A stretch of DNA of 64,000 nt from contig CAZNDM010000087.1 of NCBI GenBank assembly GCA_964571845.1, positions 1-64,000 of the forward strand. The letters run 5' to 3'. Position numbers and translations under genes: made by a program. Positions 9,602 to 17,835 of the stretch are shown here, piece by piece. Positions within the stretch are counted from its first letter, which is position 1. The number at the start of each line of letters is the position of its first letter. This DNA comes from WFZT01 sp964571845. Its GTDB lineage: Bacteria; Hydrothermota; Hydrothermia; B15-G9; WFZT01. The notes beneath the pieces were generated by a model, which saw only the letters and a list, made by a program, of their open reading frames with translations, was not told where the DNA came from and did not search any database.

Positions 9602-10255
9602 TCATTGTTCCAATCTAAAGATAAATGGGATGGCTACCCAGACTTTGACTGGTTTGTCTCTTTGTCTACCGGGAGTAAAGACAAATTGTTTGGCTGCCGC
9701 CACCGCTGGTTTGATAAAGATTGGGTTTGTAGCCTTCAACACAATTACTGTATCCACCCTGCCCTGTTCATTTACGAGAACTTTAACAAAAACCCTGCCC
9801 TCAATTCCGGCTTTTCTGGCAAGTTCAGGATATTCAGGCTCCACCTGCTTCACAACCTTTGGCTTCACTTCAACTGCAAAGAATTCGTAAGTTTTCTCAA
9901 CCTTGGGAGGTGGTGGAGCCTCAAGCTCATTAAAGGTCGTCGTTGGAGTGAATTCGATCTCTTCCTGCTCTTCCTCTTCCTCTTCATCTGCAACTTCTTC
10001 TGTCTCTTTTATTTCAACAGGGAGCTTGGGCTTGGGTGGTGGCGGCGGTTCTTTTAACTCCTCCACCTGGGTATTGACTTCTTCCACGATGGTGGTGATC
10101 TCTGATTTTGGCTTGTAGGGACTCACTTCGACTTTTTTAATACCCACGAAGATGAAAATAAAGAGGGCAAGTGAGATTCCAACGGCGAGGAGCATGTTGG
10201 TACCATACTCCTCCTCAAGGGTCAAATTTTTCCTTTCTTTGGTCTCTTTTGCCAT
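9602..10255 (-). CDS. tonB: TonB-family energy transducer
   Basis: Predicted 217-residue periplasm-spanning TonB. A short cytoplasmic N-terminus is followed by one membrane anchor (about 22-41, NMLLAVGISLALFIFIFVGI). A Pro/Glu/Lys-rich linker comes next (LKEPPPPPKPKLP, then the acidic run DEEEEEEQEE). The C-terminal TonB domain covers about 130-217 (VEPEYPELARKAGIEGRVFVKVLVNEQGRVDTVIVLKAT...FTPGRQRDKPVKVWVAIPF). It couples the inner-membrane proton channel to outer-membrane receptors. It is preceded by two exbD genes and exbB and followed by a receptor gene. It also has its own good promoter in the 63-bp gap upstream, so the receptor half of the cluster may be transcribed separately. Confidence 0.9.
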   Translation of the reverse strand: MAKETKERKNLTLEEEYGTNMLLAVGISLALFIFIFVGIKKVEVSPYKPKSEITTIVEEVNTQVEELKEPPPPPKPKLPVEIKETEEVADEEEEEEQEEIEFTPTTTFNELEAPPPPKVEKTYEFFAVEVKPKVVKQVEPEYPELARKAGIEGRVFVKVLVNEQGRVDTVIVLKATNPIFIKPAVAAAKQFVFTPGRQRDKPVKVWVAIPFIFRLEQ

Positions 10256-10279
10256 AAGGTCACCTCTCTCGAGTGTATA

Positions 10280-10315
10280 TCATGTATATATATTCAATAG
10301 CCCTTGACTGTCAAG
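10280..10315 (-). promoter_or_regulatory. Promoter of tonB with a palindrome over the -35 box
   Basis: On the minus strand TTGACA (10309-10314) is followed after about 16-18 bp by a TATATA-rich -10 region, all inside the 63-bp gap between exbD and tonB. The -35 box lies inside a perfect 13-base palindrome, CTTGAC-T-GTCAAG (10303-10315 on the plus strand), which could be an operator. That regulatory role is inferred. Confidence 0.6.
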
Positions 10316-10318
10316 TAC

Positions 10319-10729
10319 TCATTCCTTCGGATATACCGTTGCAAACACCACACGGAAAGCCTGAGCATCCCTCAACGCATCCATCACATCGTTTACATAT
10401 TTATATTCAACCCTCTTGTCCGCTTTAATGTGGGCAATCGTGGATGGATTCTCAGATAGCTTTATCTTGAACGCTACCTTCACCTGCTCGGGTGTTACAA
10501 TCTTATCGTCAACGGATATCCTGCCATCCTTATCAATGTATATGTGTGCAAGGTCTCTCTGTTTAATTATTCTCTCAGTTGTCTTGGCTGTGGGAAGAAT
10601 AACTTTAAGACCGATCTCTTTTCTGAAAACAGTGGTAACCATAAAGAAGATGAGGAGAAGGAAGGCAATGTCAGACATGGAGGCAGTAGGAATATTAACT
10701 TTCATCTCTCTTTTGCGCTCAACTTTCAT
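10319..10729 (-). CDS. exbD: ExbD/TolR biopolymer transport protein (second copy)
   Basis: Predicted 136-residue ExbD/TolR. It has one membrane helix at about 19-37 (MSDIAFLLLIFFMVTTVF) containing the functionally essential Asp of the family (Asp20), then a periplasmic domain (ILPTAKTTERIIKQRDLAHIYIDKDGRISVDDK). The first ATG (10729) has a GGAGG site at good spacing and is preferred over an internal ATG. It lies 4 bp downstream of another exbD. The two copies share only the motif and general fold, so they may form a heteromeric stator component with ExbB. Confidence 0.9.
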   Translation of the reverse strand: MKVERKREMKVNIPTASMSDIAFLLLIFFMVTTVFRKEIGLKVILPTAKTTERIIKQRDLAHIYIDKDGRISVDDKIVTPEQVKVAFKIKLSENPSTIAHIKADKRVEYKYVNDVMDALRDAQAFRVVFATVYPKE

Positions 10730-10733
10730 TTCA

Positions 10734-11153
10734 CTAACCTCCAGCTTTGATCATGCCCAGAGCCACACGCTTGGCTTCCGGCACCTGTTTCACCTCGTCA
10801 AAGACCTGTATCATCCGCTCGTAAGGCGCCTTCTCGTGTGTCTTGATTAAAATTATCAGCTTGGGATTCTTTGCGAGTTTTTCCTTCAGTATGGGTTGAA
10901 TCTGCTCAAGCGTCACCTGCTGATCACCTATAAATACCTGACCCAGATCATTAATAGAAATTTTGACGATGTTCTTGGACTTAATCTTAACAATCTCTGT
11001 GGATTTTTCAGGCAGGACGAGCTTGAGTCCTTTATCACGGGCAAATATTGTGGTGGTCATGAAGAAAATGATAAGAAGGAACGCAATGTCAGCCATGGAT
11101 GCGGTGGGAATCTCAGCTTCCTCAGGAGGCTTTGGTTTTCTAAACAGAGCCAA
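10734..11153 (-). CDS. exbD: ExbD/TolR biopolymer transport protein (first copy)
   Basis: Predicted 139-residue ExbD/TolR with one membrane helix (about 20-39, MADIAFLLIIFFMTTTIF) that includes the conserved Asp, followed by a periplasmic domain (LVLPEKSTEIVKIKSKNIVKISIND). It starts at a TTG codon preceded by GGGAGG, which is the only start with a ribosome site that keeps the full N-terminal amphipathic segment. It lies 14 bp downstream of exbB and 4 bp upstream of the second exbD. The pairing of two exbD genes with one exbB is common in FCB-group bacteria. Confidence 0.9.
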   Translation of the reverse strand: MALFRKPKPPEEAEIPTASMADIAFLLIIFFMTTTIFARDKGLKLVLPEKSTEIVKIKSKNIVKISINDLGQVFIGDQQVTLEQIQPILKEKLAKNPKLIILIKTHEKAPYERMIQVFDEVKQVPEAKRVALGMIKAGG

Positions 11154-11167
11154 TTTTATTACCTCCC

Positions 11168-11803
11168 TCAGGCTTCTTCTTTAATGATTTCTTTCTCAAG
11201 CAGATATTCAATCAGTTCGTTGGCAGCTTCCTCGGTTGCCCTTGCATAACCATTAATTTTTGACTGGAAAATAGCATAAAACAGGGAAACCGGGGCTGCG
11301 ATCAAAAGACCTGATGCTGTCGTTATCAAAGCTTCGGATATACCCGAAGCAACAAGTGTAGGCTCTACCTCACCTGCAAGGGCGATTGCCTGGAATGCTT
11401 TAATCATTCCTGTAACTGTTCCCAAGAATCCAATGATTGGTGCAAGTGTGGCAATCGCTGAGAGGTAGATCATACCCCTATCAAGGAATCCCATCTCAGA
11501 AGAAGCCTTCGCAGCCATGGCCTCTTCCACCACCGATTTCCCTCTGTGCACCTTCTCAAGACCAGCGAGAAGAACTTTAGCAATGGGCTTCTTGTTCTTC
11601 TGCAAATATTCAACAGCGGCATCCATTCCCTGCTCTTCTATAAGACTCGTTACCTTCGCAACAAGCTTTCTCGGATTTGTACTCGCTTTCCACAGAAGGG
11701 TAATGATTCTCTCGATGATGATTGCGACACCAAAAATCGCAAGAATGAGGAGCAGCCACATCATTGAGCCGCCTTTATTGAAATATTCAACAAGTCCTTG
11801 CAT
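11168..11803 (-). CDS. exbB: ExbB/TolQ/MotA-type proton channel
   Basis: Predicted 211-residue inner-membrane proton channel subunit. Three membrane helices are visible: about 13-33 (SMMWLLLILAIFGVAIIIERI), about 108-130 (GMIYLSAIATLAPIIGFLGTVTGM) and about 150-175 (GISEALITTASGLLIAAPVSLFYAIF). The segment between the last two carries the GTVTGMIKAF family signature. With ExbD it uses the proton motive force to energise TonB. It is the first gene of the cluster and is preceded by a consensus promoter at 11843-11871 and a GGGAGG ribosome site. Similar proteins serve Tol or gliding motors, but the tonB gene next door makes ExbB the best name. Confidence 0.9.
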   Translation of the reverse strand: MQGLVEYFNKGGSMMWLLLILAIFGVAIIIERIITLLWKASTNPRKLVAKVTSLIEEQGMDAAVEYLQKNKKPIAKVLLAGLEKVHRGKSVVEEAMAAKASSEMGFLDRGMIYLSAIATLAPIIGFLGTVTGMIKAFQAIALAGEVEPTLVASGISEALITTASGLLIAAPVSLFYAIFQSKINGYARATEEAANELIEYLLEKEIIKEEA

Positions 11804-11842
11804 TATCTAACCTCCCTTGGTTTTTTGTTTTCGCAATTGTCC

Positions 11843-11871
11843 ATTTTAAATTCCAAAAACCCAATTGTCAA
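11843..11871 (-). promoter_or_regulatory. Sigma-70 type promoter of the exbB cluster
   Basis: Minus-strand TTGACA (11866-11871), 17-bp spacer and TAAAAT (11843-11848), about 40 bases before the exbB start. The -35 box overlaps the stop codon of the upstream dprA-like gene (TGA at 11868-11870). Confidence 0.75.
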
Positions 11872-12680
11872 GCAAAATTCAATATTTTACAAGGGTTTAC
11901 GCCAAGTTCTATCAACCCCCTGTTGCCCCCAACTCCACGATCCAATACACACACATCCTTTCCCCTCTCCTTTGCCTCAAGTATCAGTTCAAACATATTT
12001 CCACCCTCCCTGATACATCCTCCCACAACTTTATCAGACAGAGCAACAACGACTTTATCTCTCATCCTCATTGACCACGGCGTTCCCATATCATCCATGC
12101 CAGAAAAGGACACGACAACATCAAACATCTGCATTCTTTTTTTCGAAATTTGAATTACACCCCTGTCACTTATACCAACCCTGGGATTTTTACATCCGGG
12201 AGCATACCTGTAACCCGGTCCGTAGAGACCGGCTATAAGAACGCCTTGAAAATCAGCACCTTTCAGGATTTCAACGCACTCCTCATCTGCGTCCCGCGAG
12301 TTCAATATTGTAAATGTAGGACCATTGAGAATACTTAAGTTACCTCGTACATAGAGAACAGGAGGTGGAAAACCCAAAAAGTCCTTCAGAGAATCAGGAT
12401 ATGCACTGTGAAACACTGAGATGATGGAAAATCCAGAATTTTTGAGCTTCTCCTGAAAATCTGCCGTTTTCCTGAGATGCTCTGGAAGGTACTTTGAGAG
12501 AGCAAGAGATGCCTCATGTGAGAGCTGAAACTTCTCCCTATAAACATCGTAAGAAAATTCGAGAAATCTGGTCGGAGATATACCTTCGTAATAAATGGCT
12601 TTGAGGATTTTATAAAGGACTTTATCCCGGATGCCGGGAACATTGTGGAGCAGGAGTACGAAAAAGTCCAGTTCCTGCAT
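11868..12680 (-). CDS. Highly diverged DprA/Smf-like protein
   Basis: Predicted 270-residue protein resembling DprA (DNA-processing protein A, which loads RecA on incoming single-stranded DNA). Family features seen: an N-terminal helical segment with GI (LLHNVPGIRDKVLYKIL), a SAYPDSLKDFLGFPPPVLYVRGNLSIL block just before the Rossmann fold, and a C-terminal stretch RMRDKVVVALSDKVV...ERGKDVCVLDRGVGGNRGLIELGVNP. Standard DprA has V-G-[ST]-R and S-G-x-A-x-G-I-D followed by A-H; here these read LNSRDADEE and LIAGLYGPGY, with no GID or AH. The protein is also shorter than usual. I infer loss of the classic DNA-binding pocket. There is no Shine-Dalgarno upstream, and a CATAAT box ends 6 bases before ATG, so the mRNA may be leaderless. 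Confidence 0.6.
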   Translation of the reverse strand: MQELDFFVLLLHNVPGIRDKVLYKILKAIYYEGISPTRFLEFSYDVYREKFQLSHEASLALSKYLPEHLRKTADFQEKLKNSGFSIISVFHSAYPDSLKDFLGFPPPVLYVRGNLSILNGPTFTILNSRDADEECVEILKGADFQGVLIAGLYGPGYRYAPGCKNPRVGISDRGVIQISKKRMQMFDVVVSFSGMDDMGTPWSMRMRDKVVVALSDKVVGGCIREGGNMFELILEAKERGKDVCVLDRGVGGNRGLIELGVNPCKILNFA

Positions 12681-12716
12681 TCAGAAATTATGTGATAAAG
12701 GAATCAATAAATAAAG

Positions 12717-12749
12717 GGGGGGCGGGGCGCCTCTGGCGCCCCGCCCCCC
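12717..12749. terminator. GC-rich hairpin after the 12766-14598 gene
   Basis: Perfect 15-bp stem with a 3-base loop: left arm 12717-12731 (GGGGGGCGGGGCGCC) and right arm 12735-12749. On the minus strand it lies just after the stop at 12766 and is followed by TTTATTTATTG, a weak U-rich tract. It could therefore terminate the upstream unit. The same core sequence appears in the hairpin at 58379-58415. Confidence 0.6.
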
Positions 12750-12765
12750 TTTAAATCCCAAAAAT

Positions 12766-14598
12766 CTACCTAACAACTATCGCCTTTCTCAAAAATGTTA
12801 CACCTTCCGCCTCAAGTTTGAAGAAGTAAACTCCCGGTGTCAGTCCTCCAAGATTTGCACGAATTTCATGCAACCCTGCCTCCATATCCCTGTCAACCAC
12901 ATTCGCCACTCTCTGACCTGCAATGTTGTAAAGATTAACACTGACATGCGTTCTCTTTGTGACAGTCAACATTAAGTCAAAACTACCTGTGAATGAAACA
13001 GCTGGCATAACTTCAAAGCTCTTGATTTTGAGAGAAGGCAGCTCAGAGACGCCCACATACACTACATTGATGTCGGCATCCTCTCTTGGATTTATGCTGA
13101 AGTTTCCACCTATGTATCTCACATTACCCGTAACCTGAACGGAATCTCCCACATGGGGTGTGTAGGTGTAGGCATTTGAGTTATCAACATAGGCGACTCC
13201 AGTACCATCATCTATCTGCCAGTTATTTGGATCATCTGAAACGACCGCAGCAGTAGCCGTCTGCACAAGCACACCTTCGTAACCCTCTGCTATGGTGTCA
13301 GCTGTTACATTGAGATGACCGGTATTTGCAAGGGTTGGTGTAACCGTGTGACCGGATGACACTACATTATAATAGAGAATATTCACAAGCTCTGTCATTC
13401 CACGATACTCAAGTACTGTACCCGCAATGATCACAGAATCACCGCGAACAGTTGTGTAGTTCATCTGTGGATCGTATATCTGAATTCCGCTCCACCTGCC
13501 TGTGCCCTGCTGGACGAAGTAAAACGGATATGGGAAGGCATCCCTTTCACCTGTGATTAAACCTGTGATGGTAACAACTCTTCCCACCCACTGACTTTCG
13601 AATGTTACTGTATCCGTATCAACATATTCATGCTGGATCGTGAATATTGGCGTAAATCCACCGTAGAAGGTAACAATCTCCGTATCAGGAACACCGAGGT
13701 TCTGGGTGGCAAGCTGATAAGCCTGTCCATCTGTCTGCTCGCCCGTTGTGAGATGAACGAGGGATGAGTCATCAGGATCGATCGTTGCAGAAATCACATT
13801 AAGAGCAGGAGTGATTATGTAGTTTGCCGGATTCGTCCCGGCATCAGGATTAACGGGTCTCGTGAACTGAACATTAAGTGATGTTCTCGATGTACTATAA
13901 ACAACCGAAATGTGTTGTGATAAGACCTCAATGTCATCTATACTTCTGGGTCTGAGCTTGTACCATCCATAATGTGTGTGGACAATACCGGTTACATTTA
14001 GAGGATCCCCTATGTGAGGAACATAAGTGTATGAGTTATACACGATTGCAAATCCATCGCCATCCGTGATCCAGAATCCATTGTGCGGAGCGGTTGTATC
14101 GGTAACAAATGCATTTTCAATTCTTACAAGAACGCCTTCGTAAGCCTCAGCACTATCCGGACCGTAGGAGGAAGTCGCTGATGTATCAAGGTGTGCTGTT
14201 GAGATAATAGCTGGTGGAGGAACAGTGCCCGTGCCATTTCTCACGATGTTTGTTGTGTCGTTTACGATCAGCTCGGTGTTTCCGTAATACTCGTAAACAG
14301 TGCCGGTGATCGTAAGAGAGTCACCCACCTGAACGGGGAAAGTTCCAGCAGAGCTTGGAATGTAAACCATGATTCCGCTCCAAGGACCTCCCTGAGACAT
14401 CTCAAGGAAGAAATTCCTTGAACCAGTTACACCGTAGCCGGCAACAACAACTCCGGAGACGGTTACAACGGAATCCACCCAGAGACTTGCCCCGGTTGAA
14501 TCCCTGTCCGATTGTATCTGGTAAATTGTGGTCTGTATCTGGGCATTTGCAAAGCCTGCAAATCCCAGCATCAATGCGACTACAAACAACCTTTTCAT
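12766..14598 (-). CDS. Secreted protein with duplicated OB-fold-like halves and type IX sorting domain
   Basis: Predicted 610-residue secreted protein. Signal peptide about 1-19 (MKRLFVVALMLGFAGFANA). The body is an internal duplication: about 20-235 and about 330-525 each contain the pattern V..TG.V..., then a GxWSGI.VY/IQIYDP segment, GDS..I.GTV.EY.G.TELV, EGVLV, an ITDG/IDDGTG turn, VPHIGD or TPHVGD, and VTG. This resembles tandem OB folds of the DUF5689/YhcR kind that usually precede secreted nucleases, but no nuclease domain follows. An Ig-like linker (about 237-320) joins the halves. The C-terminus (VNLYNIAGQRVANV...GVYFFKLEAEGVTFLRKAIVVR) is a sorting domain. The start has GGAGGTGA upstream. 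Confidence 0.65.
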   Translation of the reverse strand: MKRLFVVALMLGFAGFANAQIQTTIYQIQSDRDSTGASLWVDSVVTVSGVVVAGYGVTGSRNFFLEMSQGGPWSGIMVYIPSSAGTFPVQVGDSLTITGTVYEYYGNTELIVNDTTNIVRNGTGTVPPPAIISTAHLDTSATSSYGPDSAEAYEGVLVRIENAFVTDTTAPHNGFWITDGDGFAIVYNSYTYVPHIGDPLNVTGIVHTHYGWYKLRPRSIDDIEVLSQHISVVYSTSRTSLNVQFTRPVNPDAGTNPANYIITPALNVISATIDPDDSSLVHLTTGEQTDGQAYQLATQNLGVPDTEIVTFYGGFTPIFTIQHEYVDTDTVTFESQWVGRVVTITGLITGERDAFPYPFYFVQQGTGRWSGIQIYDPQMNYTTVRGDSVIIAGTVLEYRGMTELVNILYYNVVSSGHTVTPTLANTGHLNVTADTIAEGYEGVLVQTATAAVVSDDPNNWQIDDGTGVAYVDNSNAYTYTPHVGDSVQVTGNVRYIGGNFSINPREDADINVVYVGVSELPSLKIKSFEVMPAVSFTGSFDLMLTVTKRTHVSVNLYNIAGQRVANVVDRDMEAGLHEIRANLGGLTPGVYFFKLEAEGVTFLRKAIVVR

Positions 14599-14619
14599 AG
14601 AAAATCACCTCCAGAAGTT

Positions 14620-15900
14620 TTATTGTATTCCAAATTCGTCTCTAATTACGTGTCTAAAAAAGTCTCCAAGCTCACCTGCAAGCTTGTGGACCTTCAGGGA
14701 GAAAACAACTATGTCAGGATTGTGCTCCGGAGACTTCAACATGACTCCAATTGGATTATTGAGTCCAAGAACAGTTGTTTCGTAAACAATGACCGCCGGG
14801 CTGTGCACCTCAAAACCGTCTATTCTCGCGATGATCGTTCTCGTCACGAGTGTGTCAGGGTATTGAGGATCATTATAAGTCCTCACCACAGGTCTGCCCG
14901 GCAGGATCGTCTTATCCGGTATAAGTGAGTCAATATTCATGTATCCCGTTACAATTGCCGTTGAATCGAGATCAATAAACACCCCGGAGCCTGTAAGCAT
15001 GAGTTTATTTCCGTTGTCCAGATAGGTCATGAGATAGCGATAAATGTCCTTTACATGGGAATTCGTCTCGCCAGTGTACCAGATTATGAGTTCGAAACCA
15101 AGATTGTTGATTACATACCTCTGGTCAACAGGAGAATACGGGAGACCTCTATCAACGCGCCAGACCGTGTACTGAAATCCAAGTGAATCGAGAATGTGCG
15201 TATAAAATTCGTCTGCTGTCACATCAGGATCGTCATCAACAAGGAGAATCCTTCCACGAACAGGAACCACATAAACTGTATCAGCAATGGTGTCCGAGAT
15301 AGCGGAATTTTCGTCTTCAGCCCAGAAATAAACGATGTTATCGCCAGGTGAAAATTCTGTAATGGTCACTGAAGGTGAATCCACAGGCACAAAATGGGGA
15401 TCACCATTGTTTACTCTCCAGTAATACCCGACCACTGTGGAATCTCCATCAACATCGTGCCATTCAAGATAATATGTGGCAACCGGTAGAATTGTATCAG
15501 GGGGCATGGTTCCATACTGAAACTGGATGGTGGGCGGGGAATTTATCACCGGTATCGTAACACTGGCAGGTGTGGGATCCACAGCACCTTCATTGTCCTT
15601 TGCCCAGATCTTAAAAACATGAACCTGGACAGAGCCCGCGGACGATAGAGAAAATGTGTCTGAATTCAGGGTCGTAAACACCGTTTCAGGATCTTCGTCC
15701 CAGTGATAATAAAACCCGACTACATACCCATCAGGGTCGTTCCCATACCAGTGCAGCACCACCCTCGCAGGAACCGTATCAACCCTTCCCTCAACATAGA
15801 GATAAGTCTCTGGTGGGATGTTTTCGACGGGATGCTCGACTGGTTTCCTGTGACAGGAAACCAGTAATGTTATGAGTATTATAGGAATCAGCCTCTTCAT
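14620..15900 (-). CDS. Secreted lipoprotein with repeated Ig-like domains
   Basis: Predicted 426-residue lipoprotein. MKRLIPIILITLLVSC is a signal peptide with lipobox (LVSC, Cys16). Two Ig-like/PKD-like domains follow (about 30-115 and 116-215). Both use the phrase D(P/V)DGD or DPDGYVVG with YYW or YYHWD, typical of extracellular beta-sandwiches. The C-terminal half (about 220-426) begins RGRILLVDDDPDV and looks like an alpha/beta fold of the kind found in ThuA/GATase-like surface domains (ELIIWYTGETNSHVKDIYRYLMTYLDNGNKLMLTGSG). No catalytic residues can be named. Start and upstream stop overlap by 4 bp (ATGA), so it is cotranslated with the 15897-17783 gene. Confidence 0.65.
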   Translation of the reverse strand: MKRLIPIILITLLVSCHRKPVEHPVENIPPETYLYVEGRVDTVPARVVLHWYGNDPDGYVVGFYYHWDEDPETVFTTLNSDTFSLSSAGSVQVHVFKIWAKDNEGAVDPTPASVTIPVINSPPTIQFQYGTMPPDTILPVATYYLEWHDVDGDSTVVGYYWRVNNGDPHFVPVDSPSVTITEFSPGDNIVYFWAEDENSAISDTIADTVYVVPVRGRILLVDDDPDVTADEFYTHILDSLGFQYTVWRVDRGLPYSPVDQRYVINNLGFELIIWYTGETNSHVKDIYRYLMTYLDNGNKLMLTGSGVFIDLDSTAIVTGYMNIDSLIPDKTILPGRPVVRTYNDPQYPDTLVTRTIIARIDGFEVHSPAVIVYETTVLGLNNPIGVMLKSPEHNPDIVVFSLKVHKLAGELGDFFRHVIRDEFGIQ

Positions 15901-17783
15901 TTTATTATCAAAAACTTACCACGCTGAACTTTTCCTGTTTTTTCATCCTTCACAACAAAGTAGTAAAGCCCCGTTGCAACTTCCTGGTCTTTATCGGTTA
16001 TCAGATTCCAGGATTCCTCTCCATAGATGGGATCGTCATGGTGAATAGTTTTTACAAGATCACCTGCAAGGTTAAATATGTAAATTGTGCACTTTTCGGG
16101 TAAATTGTTGAATCTGATAACCCTGCCAAAGGGACCCGGAGAATCCCAGACAGAGGACTTTCTGTATGGATTGGGGTAAACATAAACCTTTTTGTCTGAA
16201 GCAGGGGGTGTACCGGGGACAACCCTGACCATGTTCTGTCTGAGTGAGCTTTCCAGACTGGGAAGTCCAATGTCAGGATTCCCCACATCATAAGAGGTTA
16301 CGGCGTAGTAGTAAGTGAAACCGTTTTTTACACCGTAATCGACATACTTGTACCAGCCGGCATAGGGACCCTGCGTTTCAATCTCTGGCAATCCGGTGTT
16401 AAAACCAATTGAATGATCCACATCCCTGATTGTATCATCCGGAGTTTTGTCATACTGACGGAGAAGTATCCAGGAGGAATCCGCAAGTAGCTCTGATGTA
16501 CCCCTGTAAATTCTGTAACCTTCGAAATCTCTTAAATGAGGAGGAGTGGGATCCCTTGCAAATTCAGGGGAATTGTCGAAGTAAAGTGTTACTTTTCTGT
16601 CACCCGGGATGGCAACGAGTCTTGGCGAGGGTGGAGGCGCTGGTAGAATGTAGTTTGCCTCAAACGCCCGCTGTGCCCAGTTGGCATTCTGCTGAAGCTC
16701 AACTTCGTTCATCCCTCCAACAACGGCTATAACAAACCTCAAAGAATCTCCACGCCTTAATCTCTCTATGGGACCAACGGATATTAAAAATGCGGGATCA
16801 ACATATCCATTGGTCGCCACATATTCATCATCCACATCCGGATCCCTCTCACCGTTGCTCATCAATACATATCTCTGGCTGTCGGGGACCTGGACACTGT
16901 AGTCCCAGTGCCACCAGTTGAATGAAACAACCATTGAGTCCAGATTAATTCTGTCCGAATCATCCATAAGGCCAAGAATTTTGATCCCCACCATCCCCTG
17001 CGCCAGGTAGTCGTATCCATCATTCCTTTCATAAGCCATACGAAGAGAATCCAGGTAAAATAGCCTCTTGTGCTGAAAAAATGGGGTCCTGCCGAAATCT
17101 TCACCCCAGAAATCCCTATTCCCTGTCACAAGCTCAGCATAGATTCCAAGATAAACCGAATCCAGGTCATATCTGCCAATGTTTTTTATGGTGTAGTCAA
17201 TGATAACAGCGTCATCTATGTATGAATAACTCCACGCCAGGCTCACCTGATTGACCTGGAGTCCCAGGGGATGATGATCGGGTACAATGGAAAAAGTATC
17301 GTAGTAAGTGGCATAAAAATCCTGCTCTGAAATCGCACTCAAATCGTAATAAGGTGAAGTTATCAGTGTGGATTTCTCAATGACAGAATCCTGCTCGTAA
17401 GGGGTAGGGAGAAATTCAAACCCCTGTGAAGAACCGGGAGTAACATTCAATGCATCTATAACACCAGTAGAGACAAACCTCGAATCACCGAGTTTTGCGC
17501 CCACCCAGAGACCAGCCCTGTATAGGTGCTCTGTCCTCGATCCCAGAGGATACTCACACGAAGGAAGAGGCTCATGGGTCTGTGGATCATAAACCCTGAA
17601 GCCGTTACCGAGAATGCCGAAATTGGTAACTGTAAGGGCTATATTACCTATATTTGTATATTTGTATGGATCCGTGCGGGCAAAAACTATCAGTGGAAAA
17701 AAGAGTATAAATCCCCACAGCCTCCCGAAAGGAGACTTCCACCACCTTATCTTAAAGGTCCTTCGCCCAATCAATATTCTCAC
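15897..17783 (-). CDS. Secreted protein with type IX sorting domain
   Basis: Predicted 628-residue secreted protein starting at GTG. The N-terminus has a basic stretch then a hydrophobic signal (about 22-36, LWGFILFFPLIVFA). The body contains the motif VGAKLGDSRFVSTGV and long beta-rich regions typical of secreted proteins of this group. An FnIII-like domain lies near 395-510 (PPPSPRLVAIPGDRKVTLYFDNSPE...YYYAVTSYD). The C-terminal sorting domain covers about 530-628 (KVYVYPNPYRKSSVW, IYIFNLAGDLVKTIHH, GLYYFVVKDEKTGKVQRGKFLIIK). No Shine-Dalgarno is evident and the start is uncertain. It is organised like the 4406-6442 protein, and the two are probably distant paralogues. Cargo function unknown. 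Confidence 0.6.
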   Translation of the reverse strand: MRILIGRRTFKIRWWKSPFGRLWGFILFFPLIVFARTDPYKYTNIGNIALTVTNFGILGNGFRVYDPQTHEPLPSCEYPLGSRTEHLYRAGLWVGAKLGDSRFVSTGVIDALNVTPGSSQGFEFLPTPYEQDSVIEKSTLITSPYYDLSAISEQDFYATYYDTFSIVPDHHPLGLQVNQVSLAWSYSYIDDAVIIDYTIKNIGRYDLDSVYLGIYAELVTGNRDFWGEDFGRTPFFQHKRLFYLDSLRMAYERNDGYDYLAQGMVGIKILGLMDDSDRINLDSMVVSFNWWHWDYSVQVPDSQRYVLMSNGERDPDVDDEYVATNGYVDPAFLISVGPIERLRRGDSLRFVIAVVGGMNEVELQQNANWAQRAFEANYILPAPPPSPRLVAIPGDRKVTLYFDNSPEFARDPTPPHLRDFEGYRIYRGTSELLADSSWILLRQYDKTPDDTIRDVDHSIGFNTGLPEIETQGPYAGWYKYVDYGVKNGFTYYYAVTSYDVGNPDIGLPSLESSLRQNMVRVVPGTPPASDKKVYVYPNPYRKSSVWDSPGPFGRVIRFNNLPEKCTIYIFNLAGDLVKTIHHDDPIYGEESWNLITDKDQEVATGLYYFVVKDEKTGKVQRGKFLIIK

Positions 17784-17835
17784 TCAAGGTTGGTCTTTAA
17801 AAATTATTGATTTCACACACCGTATGGTCAATGAG

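Noticed and set aside
9605..10118. Long open frames opposite tonB on the plus strand
   Set aside because: They are mirror readings of the Glu/Pro-rich tonB linker and show no start signal or family likeness.
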